Positions 1-5,620 of a stretch of DNA of 10,326 nt are shown here, piece by piece. The position numbers and the translations under genes were made by a program. The notes beneath the pieces are model-generated. The model did not search any database. It worked only from the letters and a program-made list of their open reading frames with translations, and was not told the DNA's origin. The DNA comes from Phycisphaerales bacterium UBA2396 (lineage in GTDB: Bacteria > Planctomycetota > Phycisphaerae > Phycisphaerales > UBA1924): contig DDSG01000081.1 in NCBI GenBank assembly GCA_002343325.1, forward strand, positions 1 to 10,326. The letters are read 5' to 3'. Position 1 is the first letter of the stretch, and each line of letters opens with the position of its first letter.

Positions 1-26
1 TGGGAGGGTTGTGCGGGCGTTGGCGA

Positions 27-53
27 GGGGAGTCGAGGGGATGGTGGGGTGGG
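27..53 (+). other. potential G-quadruplex motif
   Basis: Four G-tracts (27-30, 37-40, 46-49, 51-53) are separated by loops of 6, 5 and 1 bases. This fits the usual G3+N1-7 rule for an intramolecular quadruplex. More G-tracts flank it (2-4, 6-8, 15-17, 65-68, 71-74). It lies on the coding strand about 100 bases ahead of pilM, so it could form in mRNA if transcription starts further left. In a genome this GC-rich such a motif can occur by chance. Confidence 0.35.
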
Positions 54-106
54 TGTCGGAAGGTGGGGACGGGGTGAACCGATGCAATCTCACGGCGGTC
101 CGAGCG

Positions 107-126
107 CCCGGGGTGACCCGGGGTGT
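107..126. repeat. tandem 10-bp repeat CCCGGGGTGA/T
   Basis: Two back-to-back copies of CCCGGGGTG followed by A or T lie at 107-116 and 117-126, ending 26 bases before the pilM start. Each copy begins with the palindrome CCCGGG, so the two copies can also pair as a 6-bp hairpin with a 4-base loop. It could be an operator half-site pair or a leader hairpin. Function is not supported beyond position. Confidence 0.4.
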
Positions 127-137
127 GCGGGGCGGCT

Positions 138-144
138 GGAGAGG
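138..144 (+). promoter_or_regulatory. ribosome binding site deciding the pilM start
   Basis: GGAGAGG sits 8 bases ahead of the ATG at 153. The alternative in-frame GTG at 123 has no comparable purine run in front of it, and it would add ten residues that do not resemble a PilM N-terminus. The ATG at 153 is therefore chosen. Confidence 0.7.
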
Positions 145-152
145 CGGCAGGC

Positions 153-1355
153 ATGGGCATCGGCGCATTCAAGAAGCTCAGCGAGCTGGGGTCGGGGCTG
201 TTCGCCACGCATGGCGCACCGATCGCGATCGACTTCGGCGTAGGGGCGATGAAGGTGCTGCAGGTGTCCGGGGACTCGCCCTCGACGCTGGTGGCTGCGG
301 CGGCGTTGGAAACCCCATTCGAGCTGCGCAGCGACCACGCGAAGCGGCTGGCGTTTCAGTTTGAGGCGTTGCCGAAGCTGATCAAGGGCGGCGGGTTTCG
401 CGGGCGTCGGGCGGTGTGCGCGATCCCGATGTGGCAGACGTTCTGCAAGCACGTTCAGATCGCAAAGACCGATGGCGTTGCGATGGCGGATCTTGTGGCG
501 GGGGCGGTGTCTGCGCAGTTGCAGTGTGATCCCGGCGCGTTGGTGTACCGGCATGTGGAAGTGCCCGGGGCGGCGTCCGGGGGGCGGGCTGAAGTGATCT
601 GCATGGCCTCGCCGCGGGAGTCGGTGAGGAAGCTGCTCGAGGGACTCAAGGCATCGAAGCTCGAGCCTGTGGGGATGCACAGCGAGTTTGCGGCGGCGTT
701 GCGGTCTGTTGACGGTGTGAGCCGGCGGAGCGAGGACCAGGGGCGGACGACGATGTTCCTGGACATCGGGTGCGGATCGACGAAGGTGATGATCGCGCAC
801 GGCTCGTCGATGGTGTTCGCCCGGACGGTGGAGGTCGGGGGGACTCTGTTCGACGAGACGATCATCCGGCAGACCAAGTGTGTGCCGACGGAGGCGCTGG
901 GGATCCGCAGGTCGATGGCGGAGCCGTGCCCGGCGCAGAAGCCCGTGGCGGCGGCGGCGGGTTCGCCGATCCCGGGGCTAGCGGTGCTGGCGGCCGGGAT
1001 GAAGAGCGCTGGGGTGGAGCCGGCGGCGGCGGTGGTGGAGCGTCCGGTGAATCAGCCGGACCTGAGCGAGCCGCTCGAGATTCTGACGGACGAGCTGCAG
1101 ATGTCGCTCCGGTACCACGACGCGATGTTCCCGGGTCGTCGCGTGGATCGGGTGGTGTTCATGGGCGGTGAATCACGGGTGACGTCGGTGTGCCAGCACG
1201 TGGCGAAGTCGCTGAAGCTGCAGGCGCAGCTGGCGGATCCGCTGGCGCGGGTGGCTCGGAGCGGCTCGGAGCCGGTGACGGGCGTGGACTTCAAGGAGCC
1301 CCAGCCGGGGTGGTCTGTGGCGCTCGGGCTCGCGCTGAGCCCGACGGACTTGTGA
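153..1355 (+). CDS. pilM: PilM, actin-like ATPase of type IV pilus/type II secretion platform
   Basis: The product is a 400-residue cytoplasmic, actin-fold protein of the PilM family. It binds the N-terminal tail of PilN and couples the inner-membrane platform to the assembly ATPase. The actin-type nucleotide motifs are visible in order: phosphate-1 IAIDFGVGAMKV around D27, phosphate-2 LDIGCGSTKV at about 203-212 (D204), and the adenosine-loop FMGGES at about 336-341. A proline/alanine-rich stretch at about 258-305 replaces the compact linker seen in many PilMs. The ATG at 153 follows GGAGAGG. It is the first gene of a five-gene operon, with 13 bases to the next start. FtsA and MreB share the fold, but the following pilN/pilO-like genes settle the assignment. 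What I infer is the exact machine (pilus or type II secretion), which the sequence does not decide. Confidence 0.9.
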   Translation: MGIGAFKKLSELGSGLFATHGAPIAIDFGVGAMKVLQVSGDSPSTLVAAAALETPFELRSDHAKRLAFQFEALPKLIKGGGFRGRRAVCAIPMWQTFCKHVQIAKTDGVAMADLVAGAVSAQLQCDPGALVYRHVEVPGAASGGRAEVICMASPRESVRKLLEGLKASKLEPVGMHSEFAAALRSVDGVSRRSEDQGRTTMFLDIGCGSTKVMIAHGSSMVFARTVEVGGTLFDETIIRQTKCVPTEALGIRRSMAEPCPAQKPVAAAAGSPIPGLAVLAAGMKSAGVEPAAAVVERPVNQPDLSEPLEILTDELQMSLRYHDAMFPGRRVDRVVFMGGESRVTSVCQHVAKSLKLQAQLADPLARVARSGSEPVTGVDFKEPQPGWSVALGLALSPTDL

Positions 1356-1368
1356 TCTGGAGGGATCG

Positions 1369-2238
1369 ATGCGGAACTTGCTGAGCAAGCCGGGCGGTTC
1401 GGGCGGGAGCTTTCTCCCGGAGGATTACGTCGAGCGCAAGGCCGAGACGCGTGCGAACTTCATCACGCTGGCGTTGTTCGCGATCGTGATGTTCCTGGTG
1501 GTGTCGGCGTTCTTCGTGACGAATCGTCGCTGGGTGACGATCCGTGCGGAGCAGATGGCGATCAACCAGGCGTACGCGCAGGAGAAGGCGAAGATCGATC
1601 AGCTTGACGCGCTGAGCAAGGAGCGTCGGAAGATGCTCGCCAAGGCCGAGGTGACGACGGCTCTGCTCGAGAAGATCCCGCGGAGCGTGCTGGTCGCGTC
1701 TTTGGTGACGGAGATCCCGACGAACATCACGGTCGAGGAGATCGAGCTGTCGAGCAAGCGGATCGACCCGAACAAGGAGCTGCTCGCGGCGCAGCAGGCG
1801 CAGGGGCAGTCGAAGGTCCCGCCGCCGGCGGGGGGAAAGGTCAAGTCGCTTGCTCCGGGCGCGAACAAGGGCGGGAAGGACGTGAAGGCGGAGGAGGTCA
1901 AGCCCGAGGTCAAGCCGCCGCGGTTTGAATCGACGGTGAAGATCACGGGCATCTCGACGGTGTACACGGACATCACGGACTACGCGGCGGTGCTCCAGCG
2001 GAACCCGCTGCTGACGCGGATCGAGCTGGTGTACATCAAGGAAGCGAAGATCAAGGAACAGATGTTCCACAAGTTCGAGATCACGGCGTCGCTGCGTGCG
2101 GACGCGGACGCGCGGCAGCTTGCGCGGCCGGACCAGCTCGGCGGGGCGAACGACGCGGGGCTCGTGTCGGGAAACTCGACGGGCAATTCGGCGGGCGACA
2201 AGCAGGCGACGGCGGGCGAGCCGGCGGAGCAGAAGTAA
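1369..2238 (+). CDS. pilN: PilN-like inner-membrane assembly protein
   Basis: The product is a 289-residue bitopic protein with a short cytoplasmic N-terminus, one membrane helix at about 30-51, a coiled coil at about 55-100 and a periplasmic alpha/beta domain. The segment FLPEDYVERK at 15-24 sits where classical PilN carries its INLLP-type PilM-binding tail. The fold elements IPTNITVEEIEL (about 116-127) and VKITGISTVYTDI (about 191-203) match the PilN/GspL ferredoxin-like core. A Lys/Pro/Gly-rich linker at 137-184 interrupts this core, and the last 45-50 residues are low-complexity, rich in Ala, Gly and Asp. The start follows GGAGGG (1359-1364) with 4 bases between. The protein should pair with the next gene product (PilO-like) and dock PilM. 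Sequence identity in this family is low, so the call leans on architecture and gene order. Confidence 0.82.
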   Translation: MRNLLSKPGGSGGSFLPEDYVERKAETRANFITLALFAIVMFLVVSAFFVTNRRWVTIRAEQMAINQAYAQEKAKIDQLDALSKERRKMLAKAEVTTALLEKIPRSVLVASLVTEIPTNITVEEIELSSKRIDPNKELLAAQQAQGQSKVPPPAGGKVKSLAPGANKGGKDVKAEEVKPEVKPPRFESTVKITGISTVYTDITDYAAVLQRNPLLTRIELVYIKEAKIKEQMFHKFEITASLRADADARQLARPDQLGGANDAGLVSGNSTGNSAGDKQATAGEPAEQK

Positions 2239-2252
2239 AAGGAGCGGGCGCC

Positions 2253-2798
2253 ATGCGCATCGGACTTCGTGAACTGATCCTCATTCTCGTGCTCCTGGGC
2301 GTGCCCATCGCGAGCTACTTCCTCGTGTTCCGGCCTCAGAACATCGAGATCCAGCAGGCCAAGGACGAGATCGAGCACAAGCGGTCGATCCTCGACAAGC
2401 TTCGGCAGGAGACGGCGGCGTCGTCGGACCTGAAGAAGACGAACGAGGAGATCGCGGAGCGGATCCGCGCGATCGAGGCGCGGCTGCCGACGAACAAGGA
2501 AGTGGAGACGGTGGTCCGCCAGATCGCCGACCTGTGCACGGGCTCCGGGCTTGATGTGCCGCAGATGAAGACGGCCAAGTCGATCAAGGCGGCGACGTAC
2601 ATGGAGCAGCCTCTGGAGCTGTCGACCTCGGGCAAGTTCAACGGGTTCTACCAGTTCCTGCTGCAGCTCGAGCAGCTCGCGCGCATCACGCGGATGACGG
2701 ATCTGAAGCTCAAGCGGGCGGCGGACAGCGACAGCAACATGCAGGCGACCTTCACGCTGAGCATCTACCACCAGGACGAACAGGGGGAGAGCAAGTGA
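2253..2798 (+). CDS. pilO: PilO-like inner-membrane assembly protein
   Basis: The product is a 181-residue bitopic protein. A membrane helix at about 6-25 is followed by a charged coiled coil at about 30-82 (KRSILDKLRQETAAS, NEEIAERIRAIEARLP) and a small periplasmic domain. That domain contains FNGFYQFLLQLEQLARI, the PilO-type helix that precedes the final strands. PilO forms a heterodimer with PilN and aligns the platform in the periplasm. The start follows AAGGAG (2239-2244) 8 bases upstream and 14 bases after the pilN stop. The stop overlaps the start of the next gene by 4 bases (GTGA). Its length is near the usual PilO size of about 200 residues. GspM is the structural counterpart in type II secretion and cannot be excluded by sequence alone. 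Confidence 0.82.
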   Translation: MRIGLRELILILVLLGVPIASYFLVFRPQNIEIQQAKDEIEHKRSILDKLRQETAASSDLKKTNEEIAERIRAIEARLPTNKEVETVVRQIADLCTGSGLDVPQMKTAKSIKAATYMEQPLELSTSGKFNGFYQFLLQLEQLARITRMTDLKLKRAADSDSNMQATFTLSIYHQDEQGESK

Positions 2799-3487
2799 GC
2801 ACCAACAGCAGCGGCACGGGCGAACAGGGCTCGTCGTTCCTTTCCGAGATTCGCGGCGGTGGTGGCGCGGGCAGCGCCGATCCGGTGCCCGTTCCGCGCA
2901 AGGGCGGGCGAGTGACCTCCGGGATGATCCTCGTCGCGGGGCTGATCGCGCTGAGCGGGGGCGTGCTGTACGGCATGCGCGTGTACGGGCGGAATCTCGG
3001 GATGAAGCTCGACAAGTTCGATGCGGCGATCACGGAGACGAAGAAGGACCCGAAGACCGACGCGGAGACGGCCCGGATCATGGCGGAATTGGAGCGGCAC
3101 GGGACGCCAGTGCAGGTTCCGGCGGACCAGATCCGGCGTGATCCGTTCGTGCTGGTGGGGCTGGCGTCGGCGGTCCCGGACGTTCGCACGCCGGTGGTCG
3201 AGGCGGCCAAGCCCGACCCGATGGCGGCGTTGGAGCAGGAGATCCGCGGCCGGTTCGAGCAGCTCGAGCTCACGAGTGTGATGATGGGGTCGTCGCCGGT
3301 GGCGCGGATCAACGGTCGGATCTACCGCGTGAACGACTCGATCGCGAGAACGTTCACGGTGATGGAGATTTCGGATCGTCAGGTGACGCTGGGATGGGGC
3401 GGGAAGAGCTTTGTGCTCCGGATGAAGAGCGATCAGGCGGCGACGGAGGACGACGAGTTGTCGCCGGCGCGCGGTCCCCGCCGTTGA
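2795..3487 (+). CDS. PilP/GspC-like bitopic platform protein with RDPF motif
   Basis: The product is 230 residues. A Gly/Ser-rich cytoplasmic tail is followed by one membrane helix at about 43-61 and a linker. The RRDPF motif at 114-118 is typical of PilP, GspB and GspC proteins just before their secretin-binding beta domain. The C-terminal segment (VARINGRIYRVNDSI, then VMEISDRQVTLGWGGKSFVL) reads as the small beta-barrel homology region of that group. Its position after pilO is where pilP normally sits. Classical PilP is a lipoprotein, whereas this one has a membrane helix and no lipobox, more like GspC. The GTG start overlaps the pilO stop as GTGA and is preceded by GGGGGAGAG, so translation is probably coupled. 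The role of bridging the inner-membrane platform to the secretin is inferred. Confidence 0.65.
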   Translation: MSTNSSGTGEQGSSFLSEIRGGGGAGSADPVPVPRKGGRVTSGMILVAGLIALSGGVLYGMRVYGRNLGMKLDKFDAAITETKKDPKTDAETARIMAELERHGTPVQVPADQIRRDPFVLVGLASAVPDVRTPVVEAAKPDPMAALEQEIRGRFEQLELTSVMMGSSPVARINGRIYRVNDSIARTFTVMEISDRQVTLGWGGKSFVLRMKSDQAATEDDELSPARGPRR

Positions 3488-3515
3488 TGAAGACCGACCC
3501 GCAACGCCAAGACAT

Positions 3516-3519
3516 GGAG
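3516..3519 (+). promoter_or_regulatory. ribosome binding site for the GTG start at 3527
   Basis: GGAG lies 7 bases ahead of the GTG at 3527. It supports a GTG start giving MAKYNIDDILNDLG, which looks like a genuine N-terminal peptide. No in-frame ATG of comparable quality lies nearby. Confidence 0.55.
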
Positions 3520-3526
3520 CCGCCGC

Positions 3527-5500
3527 GTGGCCAAGTACAACATTGATGACATTCTGAACGACTTGGGCATGGGCGACGAGGGTGGCTCGGCGAAGGGGAA
3601 GAAGCACCGGATCGATCAGGCGGAGCAGACGTTCAGCCCGCTGCCGTCGATGCCGGCGAACCAGCCCGGGGGCGCGGGCGGCGCGCCGGACCCCGCGGTG
3701 CCGGTGGCGAAGGCTCCGGTGCCGGCGGCAACAGTGGGGACGGCTCTGAGTGATCTGTACAGGCCTGAAGAGCAGGAGCAGGCGACCGCGCCCAAGGACC
3801 TGGGTGAACTGCTGCTGTCTCGCGGGGTGCTGACGCCCGATCGGCTTCAGGTGGCGCAGGGTGTGATCAAGCAGTCGCCCGGGCGTCGGTTGGCCGACGT
3901 GCTGGTCGAGCAGGGTGTGGACGAGGTCGGTGTGCAGCAGGCGGTGGCGGACCTGGCGGGGCTGCCCTTTGAGCGGATCGACCTGGAGAAGGGGCTCGAG
4001 GGCGGGTTTGACGGGAAGCTGCTGCAGCGTCTGACGCCGGAGTTCTGCAAGCAGAAGATGGTGATGCCGCTGCGGATGGAGGGGCAGCGTGCGGTGGTGG
4101 GCGCGACGCGGGCGGACGACGTGTTTCTGCTGGACGAGATCCGGCTGAAGCTTGGCGTGCCGAGCGTGAAGCTGGTGCTGGTCACGGGCTTTGACGTGCG
4201 GGGCGCGCTGGAGGTGGTGGGGGAGAAGACGGAAGAGGGCGTCGATGTCGGGCAGTTGCTGGCGGAGGTCGAAGAGGGCGACGTCCAGGTCGAGAAGAAA
4301 CAGAACGAGGAAGTCGATCTCTCGTCGGACCAGGCGTCGAGCTCGCCGGTCATCAAGTATGTGAACCACATCATCCAGATGGCGACCAAGGAAGGCGCCA
4401 GCGATATCCACATCGAGACGTCGGACAAGAAGCTGAAGGTGCGGTACCGCATCGACGGCGAGCTGTACGAGATGCTCAACCCGCCGGCGAGCATGGCCCC
4501 GGCGATCGTGAGCCGACTGAAGATCATGGCGAACCTGGACATCTCGGAGCGACGCCTGCCGCAGGACGGGCGCATCCGCTGTGTGGTCGCGGGTCGGAAG
4601 CTCGATCTGCGTATGTCCACCCTTCCCAGCACGTATGGGGAGAAGGTGGTTATGCGTATTCTGGACACCAAGTCGATCAACGTGGAGCTCGAGCAGCTCG
4701 GGTTTGACGACAACACGCTGGCGATCTGGAAGAACCAGATCAACGCACCGCACGGGATCGTGCTGGTGACGGGCCCGACGGGCTCGGGTAAGACGACGAC
4801 GCTGTACGCGAGCCTGCGGACGCTGGACAAGAACACGATGAACATCTCGACCGTCGAGGACCCGGTCGAGTATCACCTGGACGGGATCACGCAGACGCAG
4901 ACGCACGAGAAGATCGGGATGACGTTCGCGATGGCGCTTCGGGCGCTGCTCCGTCAGGACCCGGACGTGATTCTGGTGGGCGAAATCCGCGACCACGAGA
5001 CGGCGCACATCGCGGTGCAGGCCGCGTTGACCGGGCACCTGGTGCTGAGCACGCTGCACACCAACGACGCGCCGAGTTCGGTGACGCGGCTGGTGAACAT
5101 CGGGCTCGAGCCGTTCCTGGTGGGGGCGGCGCTCAATGCGGTGCTGGCGCAGCGGCTGATCAGGCGGCTGTGCGCGAACTGCAAGGCGCAGGAGCAGCCC
5201 CGGCCCGAGATGGCGGAGTTCCTGGAGATGCAGGGGCTGCCGAGCGATCAGATCTGGGTCGCGAAGGGGTGCGACCGGTGCCGGAAGACCGGGTACGCCG
5301 GGCGTGTGGGCTTGTACGAACTGCTGGCGGTGGACGACCAGTTGCGCGACGTGATCGCGCGGAACCCCAACGTGTCCGAATTCCGCCGGCTGTGCATCGA
5401 GCGGGGCATGGAGACCCTGCGGGCGGACGGGATCAAGAAGGTTGGCAAGGGTCAGACGACAGTTGAAGAGGTCCTGCGCGTCACCGAATCGTCCCATTGA
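3527..5500 (+). CDS. gspE: GspE/PulE/PilB-family assembly ATPase with MshEN-like N-terminal domain
   Basis: The product is a 657-residue hexameric cytoplasmic ATPase that drives pilus or pseudopilus extension. An N-terminal peptide (about 1-17) is followed by a disordered Ala/Pro/Gly-rich linker to about 88 and an MshEN-like domain at about 91-235. The catalytic part shows SDIHIE (292-297), Walker A GPTGSGKT (416-423, K422), Walker B DVILVGE (480-486, E486) and the LSTLHTNDA histidine box. A tetracysteine zinc site is formed by C549, C552, C582 and C585. The zinc site and the N-terminal domain separate it from retraction ATPases such as PilT. It closes the operon 39 bases after the preceding gene. 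With pilM/N/O beside it, the name PilB is equally defensible; GspE is the family name. The machine type is inferred, the ATPase identity is clear. Confidence 0.93.
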   Translation: MAKYNIDDILNDLGMGDEGGSAKGKKHRIDQAEQTFSPLPSMPANQPGGAGGAPDPAVPVAKAPVPAATVGTALSDLYRPEEQEQATAPKDLGELLLSRGVLTPDRLQVAQGVIKQSPGRRLADVLVEQGVDEVGVQQAVADLAGLPFERIDLEKGLEGGFDGKLLQRLTPEFCKQKMVMPLRMEGQRAVVGATRADDVFLLDEIRLKLGVPSVKLVLVTGFDVRGALEVVGEKTEEGVDVGQLLAEVEEGDVQVEKKQNEEVDLSSDQASSSPVIKYVNHIIQMATKEGASDIHIETSDKKLKVRYRIDGELYEMLNPPASMAPAIVSRLKIMANLDISERRLPQDGRIRCVVAGRKLDLRMSTLPSTYGEKVVMRILDTKSINVELEQLGFDDNTLAIWKNQINAPHGIVLVTGPTGSGKTTTLYASLRTLDKNTMNISTVEDPVEYHLDGITQTQTHEKIGMTFAMALRALLRQDPDVILVGEIRDHETAHIAVQAALTGHLVLSTLHTNDAPSSVTRLVNIGLEPFLVGAALNAVLAQRLIRRLCANCKAQEQPRPEMAEFLEMQGLPSDQIWVAKGCDRCRKTGYAGRVGLYELLAVDDQLRDVIARNPNVSEFRRLCIERGMETLRADGIKKVGKGQTTVEEVLRVTESSH

Positions 5501-5556
5501 CCCGTGCGAGAGCCGAACGGCGATCGGCCGGGCGGATGAAGCGTCGGAATTCGGTG

Positions 5557-5584
5557 TTGTGCCCGCATGCCTGCTGTGTAGACT
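5557..5584 (+). promoter_or_regulatory. candidate sigma-70-type promoter for the GH56-like gene
   Basis: TTGTGC (5557-5562) and TAGACT (5579-5584) are separated by 16 bases. The -10 hexamer matches TATAAT at four of six positions and is preceded by TGTG. It ends 36 bases before the ATG. The same spacer and the same distance to the start recur ahead of acs, which raises my confidence a little. The match at -35 is weak. Confidence 0.35.
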
Positions 5585-5609
5585 GCTATCTTCCCCGTGT
5601 AGCGAGTGC

Positions 5610-5617
5610 GAGGGAGG
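5610..5617 (+). promoter_or_regulatory. ribosome binding site deciding the GH56-like gene start
   Basis: GAGGGAGG precedes the ATG at 5621, its first GAGG lying 7 bases upstream. An upstream in-frame GTG at 5606 would overlap this site and place five extra residues before a good signal peptide, so the ATG is preferred. Confidence 0.6.
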
Positions 5618-5620
5618 AGC

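Larger units (their letters stand above)
1..152. other. G-rich leader upstream of pilM, no assignable gene
   Basis: I see no gene I can name here. Two + strand frames stay open through the stretch, but they read as Gly/Arg/Trp-rich sequence with no recognisable domain, and they run on into pilM in the wrong frame, so they look like by-products of GC richness. The stretch holds a run of G-tracts (2-74), a tandem 10-bp repeat (107-126) and the pilM ribosome binding site (138-144). No convincing -35/-10 pair is visible, so the operon promoter may lie to the left of the window. Confidence 0.5.
5501..5620 (+). other. intergenic region between the pil/gsp operon and the GH56-like gene
   Basis: These 120 bases hold no gene. 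A 4-bp inverted repeat (CGGC...GCCG around 5519-5531) has no T-tract and is too weak to call a terminator. The right half is less GC-rich than its surroundings and carries the candidate promoter at 5557-5584 and the ribosome binding site of the next gene. Confidence 0.5.

Noticed and set aside
123..152. GTG start for pilM ten codons upstream of the chosen ATG
   Set aside because: There is no Shine-Dalgarno sequence ahead of it, while the ATG at 153 has GGAGAGG at good spacing.
11..364. + strand frame overlapping the pilM leader and start in another phase
   Set aside because: Gly/Arg-rich, with no domain, and it overlaps the pilM phosphate-1 motif in the wrong frame.
90..800. - strand open frame opposite the first half of pilM
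   Set aside because: Composition is that of an antisense shadow (Arg, His and Pro rich), and pilM on the other strand carries the actin-type motifs.
3527..5500. Assigning the ATPase as a PilT-type retraction motor
   Set aside because: The zinc tetracysteine motif and the MshEN-like N-terminal domain belong to extension/secretion ATPases. PilT is about 350 residues and lacks both.
5515..5535. Possible terminator hairpin after the pil/gsp operon
   Set aside because: The best stem is only 4 bp and no T-tract follows.
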